In this document: positions 51,280 through 59,464 of the stretch, piece by piece | Numbering within the stretch: position 1 is the first letter of the stretch | How the letters are laid out: each line of letters starts with the position of its first letter | Source of the DNA: an uncultured Sphaerochaeta sp. | GTDB taxonomy: Bacteria; Spirochaetota; Spirochaetia; Sphaerochaetales; Sphaerochaetaceae | Length of the DNA: 64,000 bases | Assembly: GCF_963667405.1 (NCBI RefSeq) | Contig: NZ_OY763408.1 | Location: forward strand, 1 to 64,000 | Reading direction: 5' to 3' | Translations under genes and position numbers: made by a program | The notes under the pieces: model-generated | The model's input: the letters and a program-made list of their open reading frames with translations, nothing else | The model's database searches: none | Told to the model about the DNA's origin: nothing

Positions 51280-51942
51280 CTAGCAGTCCTCTCTTGCGGC
51301 ATAGTCGAGACGTATGAACCGTTTCTGGTTCGGCAGGGGGATGCTTTCCGAGTGGATGAGACGATACGCGCTCTTGGCCATTTCCAGTCCCAGGCCCTCG
51401 GCGGTGATGGGATGGAGGAGTGTCTCCAGGCAATCGAACGATGATCTCTGCGGTGATTCTGAGACAAAAGCCCCAGTCTCCTGCATCTGGATTACCATCG
51501 ATACGAAGGTTGGGCGTGTTGCTTGCACTGTCTCAAGGAATGCTGCATAGCCGAGATACTCCACCACCAGGTCTGCGATGAGCAAGTCGCACCGAGCGAG
51601 CTCTTTTGCCTGCACAGTGACATCGAGGCAGAGCGGGACAAGGATGGTTTCCAGTTCAGGATGACGTCTTGCGGCCTGTTCGAGATAGGATGCATTGATA
51701 TCCACCCCGTACAGCGTGGATATCTTTGCAGGATCGGCATGCTCAAGACCATTTCCGCCGGCAATGCCCAGCACGGTAACCGTTTTCGCCGGATACGTGT
51801 TCAACTGGTCCTTCATGCACGCGTTCAGTGTGTACAGTTGCCCGACCTGACTCTGGCTCATATGGGTTTCATAGACTGAGAGAGGGATCTCCAGCCAAGG
51901 ATGGGATGTTCCTGTTCCTTCTTGCATGATGCCGATAATCAT
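51280..51942 (-). CDS. Class I SAM-dependent methyltransferase
   Basis: A 220-aa protein with a Rossmann-type methyltransferase core: VTVLGIAGGNGLEHAD (motif I), YGVDINASYLEQAARRHP (motif II acidic residue), LVPLCLDVTVQ and CDLLIADLVVEYLG (motif IV-like). The substrate is not evident. It lies 20 bases downstream of the amino-acid ABC ATPase gene on the same strand, so it may be the last gene of that operon, although a role in amino-acid transport is not expected. Confidence 0.75.
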   Translation of the reverse strand: MIIGIMQEGTGTSHPWLEIPLSVYETHMSQSQVGQLYTLNACMKDQLNTYPAKTVTVLGIAGGNGLEHADPAKISTLYGVDINASYLEQAARRHPELETILVPLCLDVTVQAKELARCDLLIADLVVEYLGYAAFLETVQATRPTFVSMVIQMQETGAFVSESPQRSSFDCLETLLHPITAEGLGLEMAKSAYRLIHSESIPLPNQKRFIRLDYAAREDC

Positions 51943-51962
51943 AGAGCATCAGCATAGCTTTG

Positions 51963-52739
51963 TCATGCCTGTTGCTGGGGAAGCACCTGTTTGAGGAAGG
52001 CGAGTGTGCGTTCCTCCTTTGGTGAGCTGAACATGGTCTCGGGACTTGCTTCCTCAAGGATGACCCCCTCATCCATGAAGATCACCCGGTCGGCAACTTC
52101 CTTTGCAAACCACATCTCATGGGTGACCACCAGCATGGTCATTCCTTTCTTGGCCAGGTCGGTCATGACCGAGAGCACTTCTCCCACCAACTCCGGGTCA
52201 AGTGCACTGGTAGGTTCATCAAAGAGCATGATCTTCGGTTCCATCGCAAGGGCACGTGCGATGGCCACCCGTTGCTTCTGTCCGCCGCTGAGCATGGCAG
52301 GATACACATCCGCCTTGTCCTGAAGCCCTACTTGGTCCAAGAGGTCGGATGCATACGAGCGGGCTTTCTGGGCTGGGATCTTCTTGACGTGCACCATGCC
52401 CTCCATCACATTCTGGATGACCGTCATGTGCGGAAACAGGTTGAAGTGCTGGAAGACCATACCCAGCTCCTGGCGGACTTTGTTCAGTTGCTTCTCGCCT
52501 TGCTTCACCCGCTTGCCATTGATGAAGATTCTCCCTTTCTGCGCTTTCTCCAGAAAGTTTACGCAGCGAAGCAAGGTGCTTTTCCCACTGCCGGAGGCGC
52601 CGATGATGACCACCACCTCCCCTCGCTTCACTTCCAGGTTGATGTCCTTCAGCACTTCCAGTTCGCCGAATCGCTTCACCAGATGCTCAATTTTCAGAAT
52701 TGTCTCTTCAGTCTTTCTTGTTTTCTCAGTCACGGTCAC
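51963..52739 (-). CDS. Polar amino acid ABC transporter ATP-binding protein
   Basis: A 258-aa ATPase of the GlnQ/HisP class: Walker [20 protein letters not shown]-loop [14 protein letters not shown], signature [15 protein letters not shown] and Walker [17 protein letters not shown], followed by [14 protein letters not shown]. The CVNFLE and HEM segments are characteristic of amino-acid uptake ATPases. Its first 14 bases overlap the permease gene. Confidence 0.95.
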   Translation of the reverse strand: MTVTEKTRKTEETILKIEHLVKRFGELEVLKDINLEVKRGEVVVIIGASGSGKSTLLRCVNFLEKAQKGRIFINGKRVKQGEKQLNKVRQELGMVFQHFNLFPHMTVIQNVMEGMVHVKKIPAQKARSYASDLLDQVGLQDKADVYPAMLSGGQKQRVAIARALAMEPKIMLFDEPTSALDPELVGEVLSVMTDLAKKGMTMLVVTHEMWFAKEVADRVIFMDEGVILEEASPETMFSSPKEERTLAFLKQVLPQQQA

Positions 52740-53394
52740 TCACCTTCAGCCTTTGTTCGATCCGATGCATCACAAACGAGAGCACGCTGGTCATGATGAG
52801 GTACCAGATGCCGACGATGAGAAACATCTCCATGTACATGAATGAGGATGATCCCATCTGCCTTCCCTTGAGCATGAGCTCGGGGACAGCAATGGTGGAT
52901 GCGAGCGAGCTGTCCTTCAGTGCGATGATCAGCTGGTTGCCCAACGGTGGCACCGCCCGCTTGAATGCCTGGGGCAGGATGATGCGCTGCATTGCCTTTG
53001 CCTTGGGCATCCCCAGACTCCTTGCCGCTTCCATCTGCCCGATGTCGATCGATTGGATCGAACCTCTGAAGATCTCGGCGATGTAGGCACCATTGTGGAA
53101 GCCCAAGGCAATGATGGCCGAGGGAATCGGGGCAATGGTGACAATGCTCGTCAATCCGTAGTAGACGATGAACAGCTGCACCAGAAGCGGTGTTCCCCGA
53201 ATCAGGAAGATGTAGGCTTTGCAGATGCCTGAAAGCCATTGGTGCTTGGAGAGGCGGCCAAGGGCGGCCGCCAAGCCGATGAGCAGACCAACGAGTATCC
53301 CGAAGAAGGTTATCTGCAGGGTGTACTGGGCAGCCTCTGCAAACAGGAAAAACTTCGACGGGATGACAGTAAGATCCCAGGGTAGAATATGCAT
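52726..53394 (-). CDS. Polar amino acid ABC transporter permease
   Basis: A 222-aa HisM/GlnP-type membrane protein with about five helices. The EAA loop is visible as [35 protein letters not shown], and [17 protein letters not shown] is the usual signature near the middle. A single permease gene suggests a homodimer. It lies 15 bases after the binding-protein gene. Confidence 0.94.
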   Translation of the reverse strand: MHILPWDLTVIPSKFFLFAEAAQYTLQITFFGILVGLLIGLAAALGRLSKHQWLSGICKAYIFLIRGTPLLVQLFIVYYGLTSIVTIAPIPSAIIALGFHNGAYIAEIFRGSIQSIDIGQMEAARSLGMPKAKAMQRIILPQAFKRAVPPLGNQLIIALKDSSLASTIAVPELMLKGRQMGSSSFMYMEMFLIVGIWYLIMTSVLSFVMHRIEQRLKVSDRD

Positions 53395-53409
53395 GGCTGG
53401 AATGCTCCC

Positions 53410-54195
53410 TTACTCGACGGTGATGTCTTCGCCGTTGAACCACTTCTCACTGATCGCACGCATCGTACCGTCCGCGAACATGGATGAGAGAATCTCATTG
53501 ACCTGATCCTTCAGGGCCGTGTTGTCCTTGTGGAAGGCAATGGCCATGACTTCACTGCGGAGCACCGAACCGACCAAGGTGAGCGTATCCCCTTCGTCCA
53601 GGGCTGCAATGGCGTTCAGACCTACGATCCTGTCGGTAAGCACTCCGTCGATGCGGCCATTGAGCAACTCGATCAAGGTCTGGTTGTCATCCTCATAGAG
53701 TTTGACCTTGGTACCGAGCTTCATCGCGTCCTGTTCAAAGGTCGTTCCGGTCACCAGTCCCAGGGTATGGGAACTTTTCAGATCTTCCAGGGTCTGGATC
53801 GATCCGTTTTTGCGGGCAATGAGCTGCGGGCCGCTGTAGTAGTAGGGCAGGGAGAAATCAACCACTTTCTGTCGCTCTGCAGTGATGCCCATGCTGCCGA
53901 GGATGCCGTCATAGCGTTTTGCCCTGAGTCCTTCGACGATGCCATCCCAACTGGTGGTCACATAGTTCAGTTCCTTGTCCAGCCGATTCGCTATCTCTTG
54001 TGCTACGTCCACATCAAAGCCGGCAACATCCCCCTCTTCGGTGAGATAGTTGAAGGGGGGATACCCTCCCGATCCGGCAAAAGAAATGGTTGCGGTACTC
54101 TCTTTCTGTCCCTGAGCCGCAAGGAAGGGCATGGTGAGCAAGAGAATGAGACCTACCAGAAACAAATTGCGATATAATTTACTTGTCTTTTTCAC
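53410..54195 (-). CDS. Polar amino acid ABC transporter substrate-binding protein
   Basis: A 261-aa exported family 3 binding protein. The signal is LYRNLFLVGLILLLTMPFLAAQG. The ligand-binding core shows GGYPPFNYLTEEGDVAGFDVDVAQEIANRL, DGILGSMGITAERQKVVDFSLPYY and TGTTFEQDAMKL, typical of amino-acid binding proteins (GlnH/FliY class). The start is GTG 54195 with AAGGAG ten bases before it. It is the first gene of the three-gene transporter. The exact amino acid cannot be read from sequence. Confidence 0.93.
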   Translation of the reverse strand: MKKTSKLYRNLFLVGLILLLTMPFLAAQGQKESTATISFAGSGGYPPFNYLTEEGDVAGFDVDVAQEIANRLDKELNYVTTSWDGIVEGLRAKRYDGILGSMGITAERQKVVDFSLPYYYSGPQLIARKNGSIQTLEDLKSSHTLGLVTGTTFEQDAMKLGTKVKLYEDDNQTLIELLNGRIDGVLTDRIVGLNAIAALDEGDTLTLVGSVLRSEVMAIAFHKDNTALKDQVNEILSSMFADGTMRAISEKWFNGEDITVE

Positions 54196-54224
54196 AGAAT
54201 TCTCCTTTGTGAATGTGATAAGAA

Positions 54225-54254
54225 ATTGTAACAGAATTTTGGGAGAAGCAACAA
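54225..54254 (-). promoter_or_regulatory. Promoter of the amino acid ABC operon
   Basis: Minus-strand TTGTTG (54254-54249), an 18-base spacer and TACAAT (54230-54225). The stretch to 54386 is AT-rich, holds GTTATAATATAAC (54272-54284, nearly palindromic) and a 10-base direct repeat TATAACATGG (54306 and 54381), and has no gene. Confidence 0.5.
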
Positions 54255-54350
54255 TGAGTGATATGCTATTTGTTATAATATAACTGTTTGTGATTTTACA
54301 ACCTTTATAACATGGATACGAATAAGTAATTTGCAGGGTGTGATTTACTC

Positions 54351-54379
54351 TTGAGATTCCCTGCTGAGAATGCTATAAA
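54351..54379 (+). promoter_or_regulatory. Promoter of the transposase-like gene, probably leaderless
   Basis: TTGAGA (54351-54356), 17-base spacer and TATAAA (54374-54379) with an upstream TGC (extended -10) lie seven bases before the ATG at 54387. The TTG at 54351 that would extend the reading frame is in fact this -35 box. Confidence 0.6.
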
Positions 54380-54386
54380 TTATAAC

Positions 54387-55955
54387 ATGGTTGCTACACT
54401 ATCTTCTCCAAAAGTCATAGAAATCAGGAACAAAAAGAACAATGTAACGTATTTGTACGAGGACCGGCACTACTGGGACCCGGACAAGAAGCAAACACGT
54501 CACAAAAGGCGGTGCATAGGGAAATTGGATCCGGTCACCTCCCAGCGCATCTATAATCCAACCTATAAGCAGAAGATGGCAGAACAAAACCAAGATGATA
54601 CGCAGGTTGTTCCGAACTTCCAGGCGCTTGGCCTGAAAATGTTGGAATTGTTTGTCGAGGAGACCTCGACGATCAAAAGCGATCTGCTCTCGCTCTTTGC
54701 AAAAGAAGATGTTCACCAGCTGTTGTATCTTGCCTGGTACCTTCTGGTCACTCGACGGCCGCTCTCATTTTCCCTCTACTGGGATGAGGGGAGAGAAGGC
54801 CTCTATCACGGGCCCTCGGATTGGCAGGAAATGCAGAGGCTCCTCCAGCTCTTCGATGCTGAGAAACTTCGCCAATGGCAAGCGATGCAAACGGCGAGTG
54901 AGCAAACCTGTGCCGTATTTGATCTCTGCTCCGTGGCCAGCTATGAGAACCATAATCCGTATCTTCAGTATGGATACAACCGGGACAGCGAGGCTCTCGA
55001 GCAGAACACCATCATCCTGCTTACCGATCATGCCGACTTCTTCCCTCTCTCGTTCCAGTTGCTCTCCGGCACAATGCTCGGTGTCAGGACCATTGAATCG
55101 GTGCTCGCCTATCTGGATGTTGATACTTCCACCATTCTCATGCTGAACCGGCGATTCTTCTCACTGCAGCGCATCGAGCAGTTGGTGGAGCAAAACCGAT
55201 CGTTTCTGCTCCGTGTTCCTACCAGACAACGCTGGCTTGATGAGTGCATTGCCCGTCATCGCAAGGATGTCGAGGGAGGAGCACCGCTGCTTGATGCCCA
55301 GAAGCGTGTGATCAGGGCGCTGCAATTTGATGCTCCCTTTCTCCCGGACGAGCATCTGCAGGTCCATCTTTTCTATGATGAGCTCTGGAGAAACAACCAA
55401 CAGGACAACCTGCTCTCCTTGCTGGCGCAGTGCAAGCTGGAGCTCGAACGGGAGGAGAGGGTGGAGGAACATGCTCGTCTATACGAAACCTATTTCAAGG
55501 TAAGAAAACGAAACACCGGCAAGACAAGCGCTCTTCTTGTTGTCGATCCGTTGCACCTCTTCAACTCCTCTCATGCAGGATTCTGGGCCTTGGTAACCAA
55601 TACTGGTCTTTCCAGCCAGCAGGCCCTGGACATGTACGAGAAGCGCAATGCCTTTGAGCGAAGATTTGATAACCTGATGAATTTTGAGGACTGCCAGAAC
55701 CTGCAGGTGCACAGCCCGGCTTGCTACCCAGGACGGGTTTTTCTGCAATTGGTCAGCGAAAAGATCAGATCAGTACTGACAGCAGCCTTGAAAGAGGGCG
55801 ATATTTCCATTGAGCAGATGCTTTTTTCCTACTCCAATCTGAAGGAAGTGTCCTTTGGACAGAGCCTGACCAAGTACCGAAAGCCACTTTCAGATGTGCA
55901 GAAGCAGGTGGAAACGCAGCTGGGTTTCGGGTTGTGGGAGAAATCCAAGGTGTGA
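54387..55955 (+). CDS. IS4/IS1634-type transposase-like protein with altered DDE triad
   Basis: A 522-aa protein with the IS1634 plan: an N-terminal DNA-binding region (YWDPDKKQTRHKRRCIGKLDP), a DDE core and the YREK-like block YEKRNAFERRFDNLM with WALVTNTGLSSQQALDMY before it. The first catalytic Asp is D179 (VFDLCSVAS) and the Glu is E424. The second position, normally DRGF or DRGY, reads LNRRFFS, so Asp is replaced by Asn254. No terminal inverted repeats or target duplication were found in the flanks. It looks intact as a reading frame, but either immobile or a domesticated copy. Confidence 0.75.
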   Translation: MVATLSSPKVIEIRNKKNNVTYLYEDRHYWDPDKKQTRHKRRCIGKLDPVTSQRIYNPTYKQKMAEQNQDDTQVVPNFQALGLKMLELFVEETSTIKSDLLSLFAKEDVHQLLYLAWYLLVTRRPLSFSLYWDEGREGLYHGPSDWQEMQRLLQLFDAEKLRQWQAMQTASEQTCAVFDLCSVASYENHNPYLQYGYNRDSEALEQNTIILLTDHADFFPLSFQLLSGTMLGVRTIESVLAYLDVDTSTILMLNRRFFSLQRIEQLVEQNRSFLLRVPTRQRWLDECIARHRKDVEGGAPLLDAQKRVIRALQFDAPFLPDEHLQVHLFYDELWRNNQQDNLLSLLAQCKLELEREERVEEHARLYETYFKVRKRNTGKTSALLVVDPLHLFNSSHAGFWALVTNTGLSSQQALDMYEKRNAFERRFDNLMNFEDCQNLQVHSPACYPGRVFLQLVSEKIRSVLTAALKEGDISIEQMLFSYSNLKEVSFGQSLTKYRKPLSDVQKQVETQLGFGLWEKSKV

Positions 55956-56097
55956 GCACAGAGTTTTGGATGTCTGCATGCACAGGGTACCATGGCCAAG
56001 CGGTTGCTTGGTAATTCTGAGGAAATATGCATTTTTCGTAAACCACATACTAAGCCGTTGTTGATTGTTCTGGTATGATGTACCCAGGAGCACAAGC

Positions 56098-56679
56098 ATG
56101 GGTAGTGTTGCGAGTATTCCCAATATACTGTCTCTTTCCAGAATCGTGCTGGCTTTTGCCTTGTTCTTCAGTTCAGATCATCCTGTCCCCCTGTTTGCCT
56201 TGGTTGTGCTTTGCGGCATCACCGATGTCCTGGATGGATACTTGGCGCGCAAGCTGCACTGTGAGAGCAACCTTGGTGCTCGCCTGGACTCCTTGGGGGA
56301 TTTGGTCTATTACAGTGCACTCACCTTGTATGTGGTCCGCTTTCAGATGCCCCTGATCCAACCGTATCTGGGAGGGATCATAGCCATCTTCGTAATCAAG
56401 ACACTCACCTTGGCTGTCAGCAAGGTGAAAAACGGACGCATCTACTCGCTGCATACCTATGGCAACAAGCTGACCGGGGTGATGGTGGTGGTTTCCATCT
56501 GCCTGATTCTGCTCACCGGTACGGGGCTCTTCGTTGCACTGCTGGTAGTCGTAGGAATTCTCAGCGCGCTGGAGGAACTGCTGATCATGAGCCTGTTCAA
56601 GGAGCCGGATACCAATACCCGAAGCATATTCCAGAGAAAAAATGCTGGCAGAACAGGGAAGGATATGCTGTCTGGGTAG
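56098..56679 (+). CDS. CDP-alcohol phosphatidyltransferase family protein
   Basis: A 193-aa integral membrane enzyme. The family signature is complete: DVLDGYLARKLHCESNLGARLDSLGD (D-x2-DG-x2-AR-x8-G-x3-D-x3-D). About five or six hydrophobic helices surround it. These enzymes swap the CMP of a CDP-diacylglycerol or CDP-alcohol for an alcohol to make phospholipids; which alcohol is used cannot be decided. The start is ATG 56098 (MGSVASIPN) with AGGAG nine bases upstream. It lies alone before the LacI gene. Confidence 0.88.
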   Translation: MGSVASIPNILSLSRIVLAFALFFSSDHPVPLFALVVLCGITDVLDGYLARKLHCESNLGARLDSLGDLVYYSALTLYVVRFQMPLIQPYLGGIIAIFVIKTLTLAVSKVKNGRIYSLHTYGNKLTGVMVVVSICLILLTGTGLFVALLVVVGILSALEELLIMSLFKEPDTNTRSIFQRKNAGRTGKDMLSG

Positions 56680-56745
56680 GGAACAGCCGCTGCAATGCTT
56701 TTTCCATCAACTCCATGTTCACACGAATTCGGGGAAATTGACCTG

Positions 56746-56790
56746 TTGACGAATTGAAATTATCACCTTACACTCATTTAAGCGTTTAAC
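56746..56790 (+). promoter_or_regulatory. Promoter and LacI-type operator of the lacI-family gene
   Basis: TTGACG (56746-56751), 17-base spacer, TACACT (56769-56774). Immediately after the -10 box lies ATTTAAGCGTTTAAC (56776-56790), a LacI-family half-palindrome pair around a central CG. The same arrangement recurs before the transporter operon at 57876-57922, so autoregulation is likely. Confidence 0.75.
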
Positions 56791-56808
56791 AACTATTGAA
56801 AGGAACTT

Positions 56809-57813
56809 ATGAAAAAAGTAACGATAGAGACGGTTGCACAAAAGGTCGGTGTTTCTGCTGCAACCGTCTCGTATGCACTTTCGGGGAAACGGAAGATCAG
56901 TCAGGAAGTGACTGACAGGATTCTCAAGGCTGTTGAGGAGCTGGATTACCGGCCCAGCATCACTGCAAGGAATCTTGCAAGCAACAAGACCTGGACGGTA
57001 GGCCTCTACGCATCACCCACGCAGAACATCCGGGAGGACTACTTTTTCAATAACATCCTTGCAGGGGTGCTGGATGTACTGCATGAAAAGAAGTACCAGG
57101 TGCATCTCTATGCGGATTACCTGAATGAGAAGACCCGGAATCATCCCGACCTCAACCTGACCCAACCCATCGATGGGGCGTTGATCATGAATCCCCGCAT
57201 CAATGACGTGTATATCGATCATATCAGGCAACGAAACATTCCCTACGTTGTCATCGGTACACCCGAGGAGCGCGATGATTCCTTCTATGTTGATGCTGAT
57301 GTGACTGCAGGGTATTACGCCATAGTCAATTATCTTCTGAAAAAGGGCCATCGGAAAATCATCCTGATGAACGGATCTGTCGAGTACACGCAGAGTGAGA
57401 AACGGAAAGCGGGCTATATGATGGCCTACCGTGACAATGGGATGGACTTCTCCGACGATTGGATCGTCAATGTGCCGATGCTGGAGGAACAAGGGTATCG
57501 TGTTTTCCTCAAGACCATCAGAACCATTCCCGATTTCACCGCAGTGGTTACGTTCAACGATACGATAGCCGTGGGTGTCCTGAGGGCCCTGAAGCAGAGC
57601 AATCTGCAGGTTCCCTCCAAGGTTGCCGTCGTGAGTGCAGGCAATACGATGATCACCAGGATTCATTCGCCGGCCATCACCAGTCTTGATATGGGGTCCT
57701 ATGAGATAGGGTCGAAAGCCGCCGAGCTCTTGGTCGATGTGATTGAGAAGCGGAGGATACAGCCTTCCCATGAGATCATACAGACCCGTCTTGTGGAACG
57801 TGAGAGCAGCTGA
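56809..57813 (+). CDS. LacI-family transcriptional regulator
   Basis: A 334-aa regulator. The N-terminal helix-turn-helix with hinge reads TIETVAQKVGVSAATVSYALSGKRKISQEVTDRILKAVEELDYRPSITARNLA, and the rest is a periplasmic-binding-protein-like effector domain (GALIMNPRI, PYVVIGTPEE, VDADVTAGYYAIVNYLL, VVTFNDTIAVGVLRAL). It is expected to bind a sugar or sugar derivative. A GAAAGGA-type ribosome-binding site precedes the ATG. It precedes a solute-binding protein, two permeases and a GH31 glycosidase, and operator-like sites occur before both it and that operon, so it probably regulates both. Confidence 0.94.
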   Translation: MKKVTIETVAQKVGVSAATVSYALSGKRKISQEVTDRILKAVEELDYRPSITARNLASNKTWTVGLYASPTQNIREDYFFNNILAGVLDVLHEKKYQVHLYADYLNEKTRNHPDLNLTQPIDGALIMNPRINDVYIDHIRQRNIPYVVIGTPEERDDSFYVDADVTAGYYAIVNYLLKKGHRKIILMNGSVEYTQSEKRKAGYMMAYRDNGMDFSDDWIVNVPMLEEQGYRVFLKTIRTIPDFTAVVTFNDTIAVGVLRALKQSNLQVPSKVAVVSAGNTMITRIHSPAITSLDMGSYEIGSKAAELLVDVIEKRRIQPSHEIIQTRLVERESS

Positions 57814-57875
57814 GCATTCTGTATCTTGCGTCATTTTGCAGGTTCAGGTGGCATGAAACGTGCAAGGTTTTGTTC

Positions 57876-57922
57876 TTGACAGAACGGGAGAATGGCTCGT
57901 ATAGTAATTTAAGCGGTTAAAT
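57876..57922 (+). promoter_or_regulatory. Promoter and LacI-type operator of the sugar ABC/GH31 operon
   Basis: TTGACA (57876-57881), 18-base spacer, TATAGT (57900-57905). ATTTAAGCGGTTAAAT (57907-57922) follows one base later, an inverted repeat ATTTAA/TTAAAT around GCGG. It matches the site before the lacI gene in sequence and in position relative to the -10. Confidence 0.8.
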
Positions 57923-57985
57923 AGAAAATAAAAAAATATTTGGTTTAGCGTTTATATATTTCTGTTGGGTAAGCTTGAGGGTGTG

Positions 57986-58033
57986 ATGGTTCGTCCGCAT
58001 GCTGAGCCGGGTATGCCGGATCAGGTGGCGTGA
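57986..58033 (+). CDS. Candidate 15-codon leader peptide in the operon's 5' leader
   Basis: An ATG at 57986 with GAGGG just before it opens a frame of 15 codons (M-V-R-P-H-A-E-P-G-M-P-D-Q-V-A) that ends at TGA 58031-58033, 47 bases before the binding-protein ATG. The leader from about 57912 to 58080 is otherwise unassigned. Whether the peptide is made is unknown; no run of regulatory codons (for example several of one amino acid) is present. Confidence 0.3.
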   Translation: MVRPHAEPGMPDQVA

Positions 58034-58080
58034 ACAGGTAAGCATTCAACTTCCAGGTTGATTTGCAATAGGAGGAATGT

Positions 58081-59397
58081 ATGAAAGTTCGAATGAAGGT
58101 TATGTGCGTACTGCTGTTGCTCCTGCCATCAATGATGCTTTGGTCTGCCGGAACCAAGGAATCTGGTGCCCAAAAGGCTGATGGGGCTGCAGTAATCACT
58201 GTTTGGGATTTCAAGTATGGCGATGTGCAAGGTGTCCAGCCTGCGATGAAGAAGATCGACGATCTGATCATGAGTCAGAATCCCGGCATCACCATCAAGC
58301 ATGTAGGCCAGCCGAACGACAACTATTACCAGCTGGTTCGTGCTGCCGTACAGGCAGGGGAAGGTCCTGATGTCGTCATGTTCCATGGTGGTGTCCAGGC
58401 GTACGAATTCGATGACTATACGATTGCCATGGATTCCTACATCGCTGACTGGAGATCGGAAATTTCCGAATTCAGCTGGGCTTACTGCTCCGAGAGTGGG
58501 GATGCAACCAAACCTGTTCACATGGTTCCCTTGACAACCCAGGGATTCGGCATCTATTACAACAAGACCCTTTTCAAGCAAGCTGGTCTTGACCCTGAGA
58601 AAGCTCCAGCCGATCTTGATGAGTTTTTGGCAGCCTGTGAGAAACTCAAGAAAGCAGGGATCGTCCCCATCGTTGCCGGTCTTCAGGGAAGCCCCTATAC
58701 CCTTGATTTCCTGTTCAGATGCTTTGTGGCAAACATCTATGGCGATGAGGTGAAGAATCTGGGAACCGGGAAACAGAACTTTGCGGGCAATGCCGCATTC
58801 AAGCGATCGGCAGAGATTGTCAAGGAACTGTTCAGCAAAGGGTATATGGACCCCGCCGGCACCTCGACACCCTATTTCATGGATGCAGCGAACAACTTTG
58901 CCGCCGGCAAGGGGGCGATGTTCATCGGCTTGCTCTCTGATGTCTGCCACTGGAAAGTGTTCGGCGATGCATTGGGCACCGACGGTGTGGGTTACTTCCC
59001 CACGATCAATTTCCCCCAAGCCAAGTACAAGGACCAGCAGGTTGGACAACCGGCAGGCATCGGGTACAGCGTCATGACATGGTCAAAGAATCCTGAAGCT
59101 GCAATGAAGGTGGTGGAAGGCTATGCCCGTGGTGAGGGGAATGCCATATGGATGGGCATGACCGGAGCTCTGTCCCCCAACAAGAATGTCGACATCAAGA
59201 GCTTGGGGTATCCCCTGGTGGCCGAAATACTGGAAAGACCGTTTGTCCTGGATTTCAACACCTTGTTGCTGAACGAGGATGCCAACGGCAATTTCGACCG
59301 ATACTGTGCCCAGGCATTCGTATCGAACGAGATCAGCATCGACAAGTTTGTTGAGGTTTCGCAGGGCATGCTGGACAACGTCCAGAATGCAAGATAA
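58081..59397 (+). CDS. Sugar ABC transporter substrate-binding protein
   Basis: A 438-aa exported family 1 binding protein. The signal (MKVMCVLLLLLPSMMLWSAG) has no lipobox Cys, so it is probably a soluble periplasmic protein. Typical segments include VITVWDFKYG, PDVVMFHGG, FGIYYNKTLFKQAGLDPEKAPADLDEFL and AAGKGAMFIGLLSD. Ribosome-binding site AGGAGGA. It is first in the operon with two permeases and a GH31 glycosidase; no ATPase is encoded alongside. A strong hairpin follows it. Confidence 0.92.
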   Translation: MKVRMKVMCVLLLLLPSMMLWSAGTKESGAQKADGAAVITVWDFKYGDVQGVQPAMKKIDDLIMSQNPGITIKHVGQPNDNYYQLVRAAVQAGEGPDVVMFHGGVQAYEFDDYTIAMDSYIADWRSEISEFSWAYCSESGDATKPVHMVPLTTQGFGIYYNKTLFKQAGLDPEKAPADLDEFLAACEKLKKAGIVPIVAGLQGSPYTLDFLFRCFVANIYGDEVKNLGTGKQNFAGNAAFKRSAEIVKELFSKGYMDPAGTSTPYFMDAANNFAAGKGAMFIGLLSDVCHWKVFGDALGTDGVGYFPTINFPQAKYKDQQVGQPAGIGYSVMTWSKNPEAAMKVVEGYARGEGNAIWMGMTGALSPNKNVDIKSLGYPLVAEILERPFVLDFNTLLLNEDANGNFDRYCAQAFVSNEISIDKFVEVSQGMLDNVQNAR

Positions 59398-59408
59398 CTG
59401 AGATTCCC

Positions 59409-59449
59409 ATGGGTTGTCCACAATTGCTTTCTGCGTTTGGACAACCCAT
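59409..59449 (+). promoter_or_regulatory. Perfect 12-bp hairpin between the binding protein and first permease
   Basis: ATGGGTTGTCCA (59409-59420) and TGGACAACCCAT (59438-59449) pair perfectly with a 17-base loop. It follows the binding-protein stop by 11 bases and has no long T-tract, so it may act as a partial terminator or RNA end-stabiliser that gives more binding protein than permease, as known for the malE-malF region of E. coli. Confidence 0.7.
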
Positions 59450-59464
59450 ACTTTTGCATGGGGG

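Noticed and set aside
54196..54386. Insertion-sequence terminal repeats or target duplication around the transposase-like gene
   Set aside because: Only a 10-base direct repeat TATAACATGG (54306-54315 and 54381-54390) and AT-rich near-palindromes were seen; nothing matches inverted in the 3' flank at 55956-56097.
57923..58080. Known riboswitch in the sugar operon leader
   Set aside because: No conserved core of a class I know could be recognised; only short local hairpins are visible.
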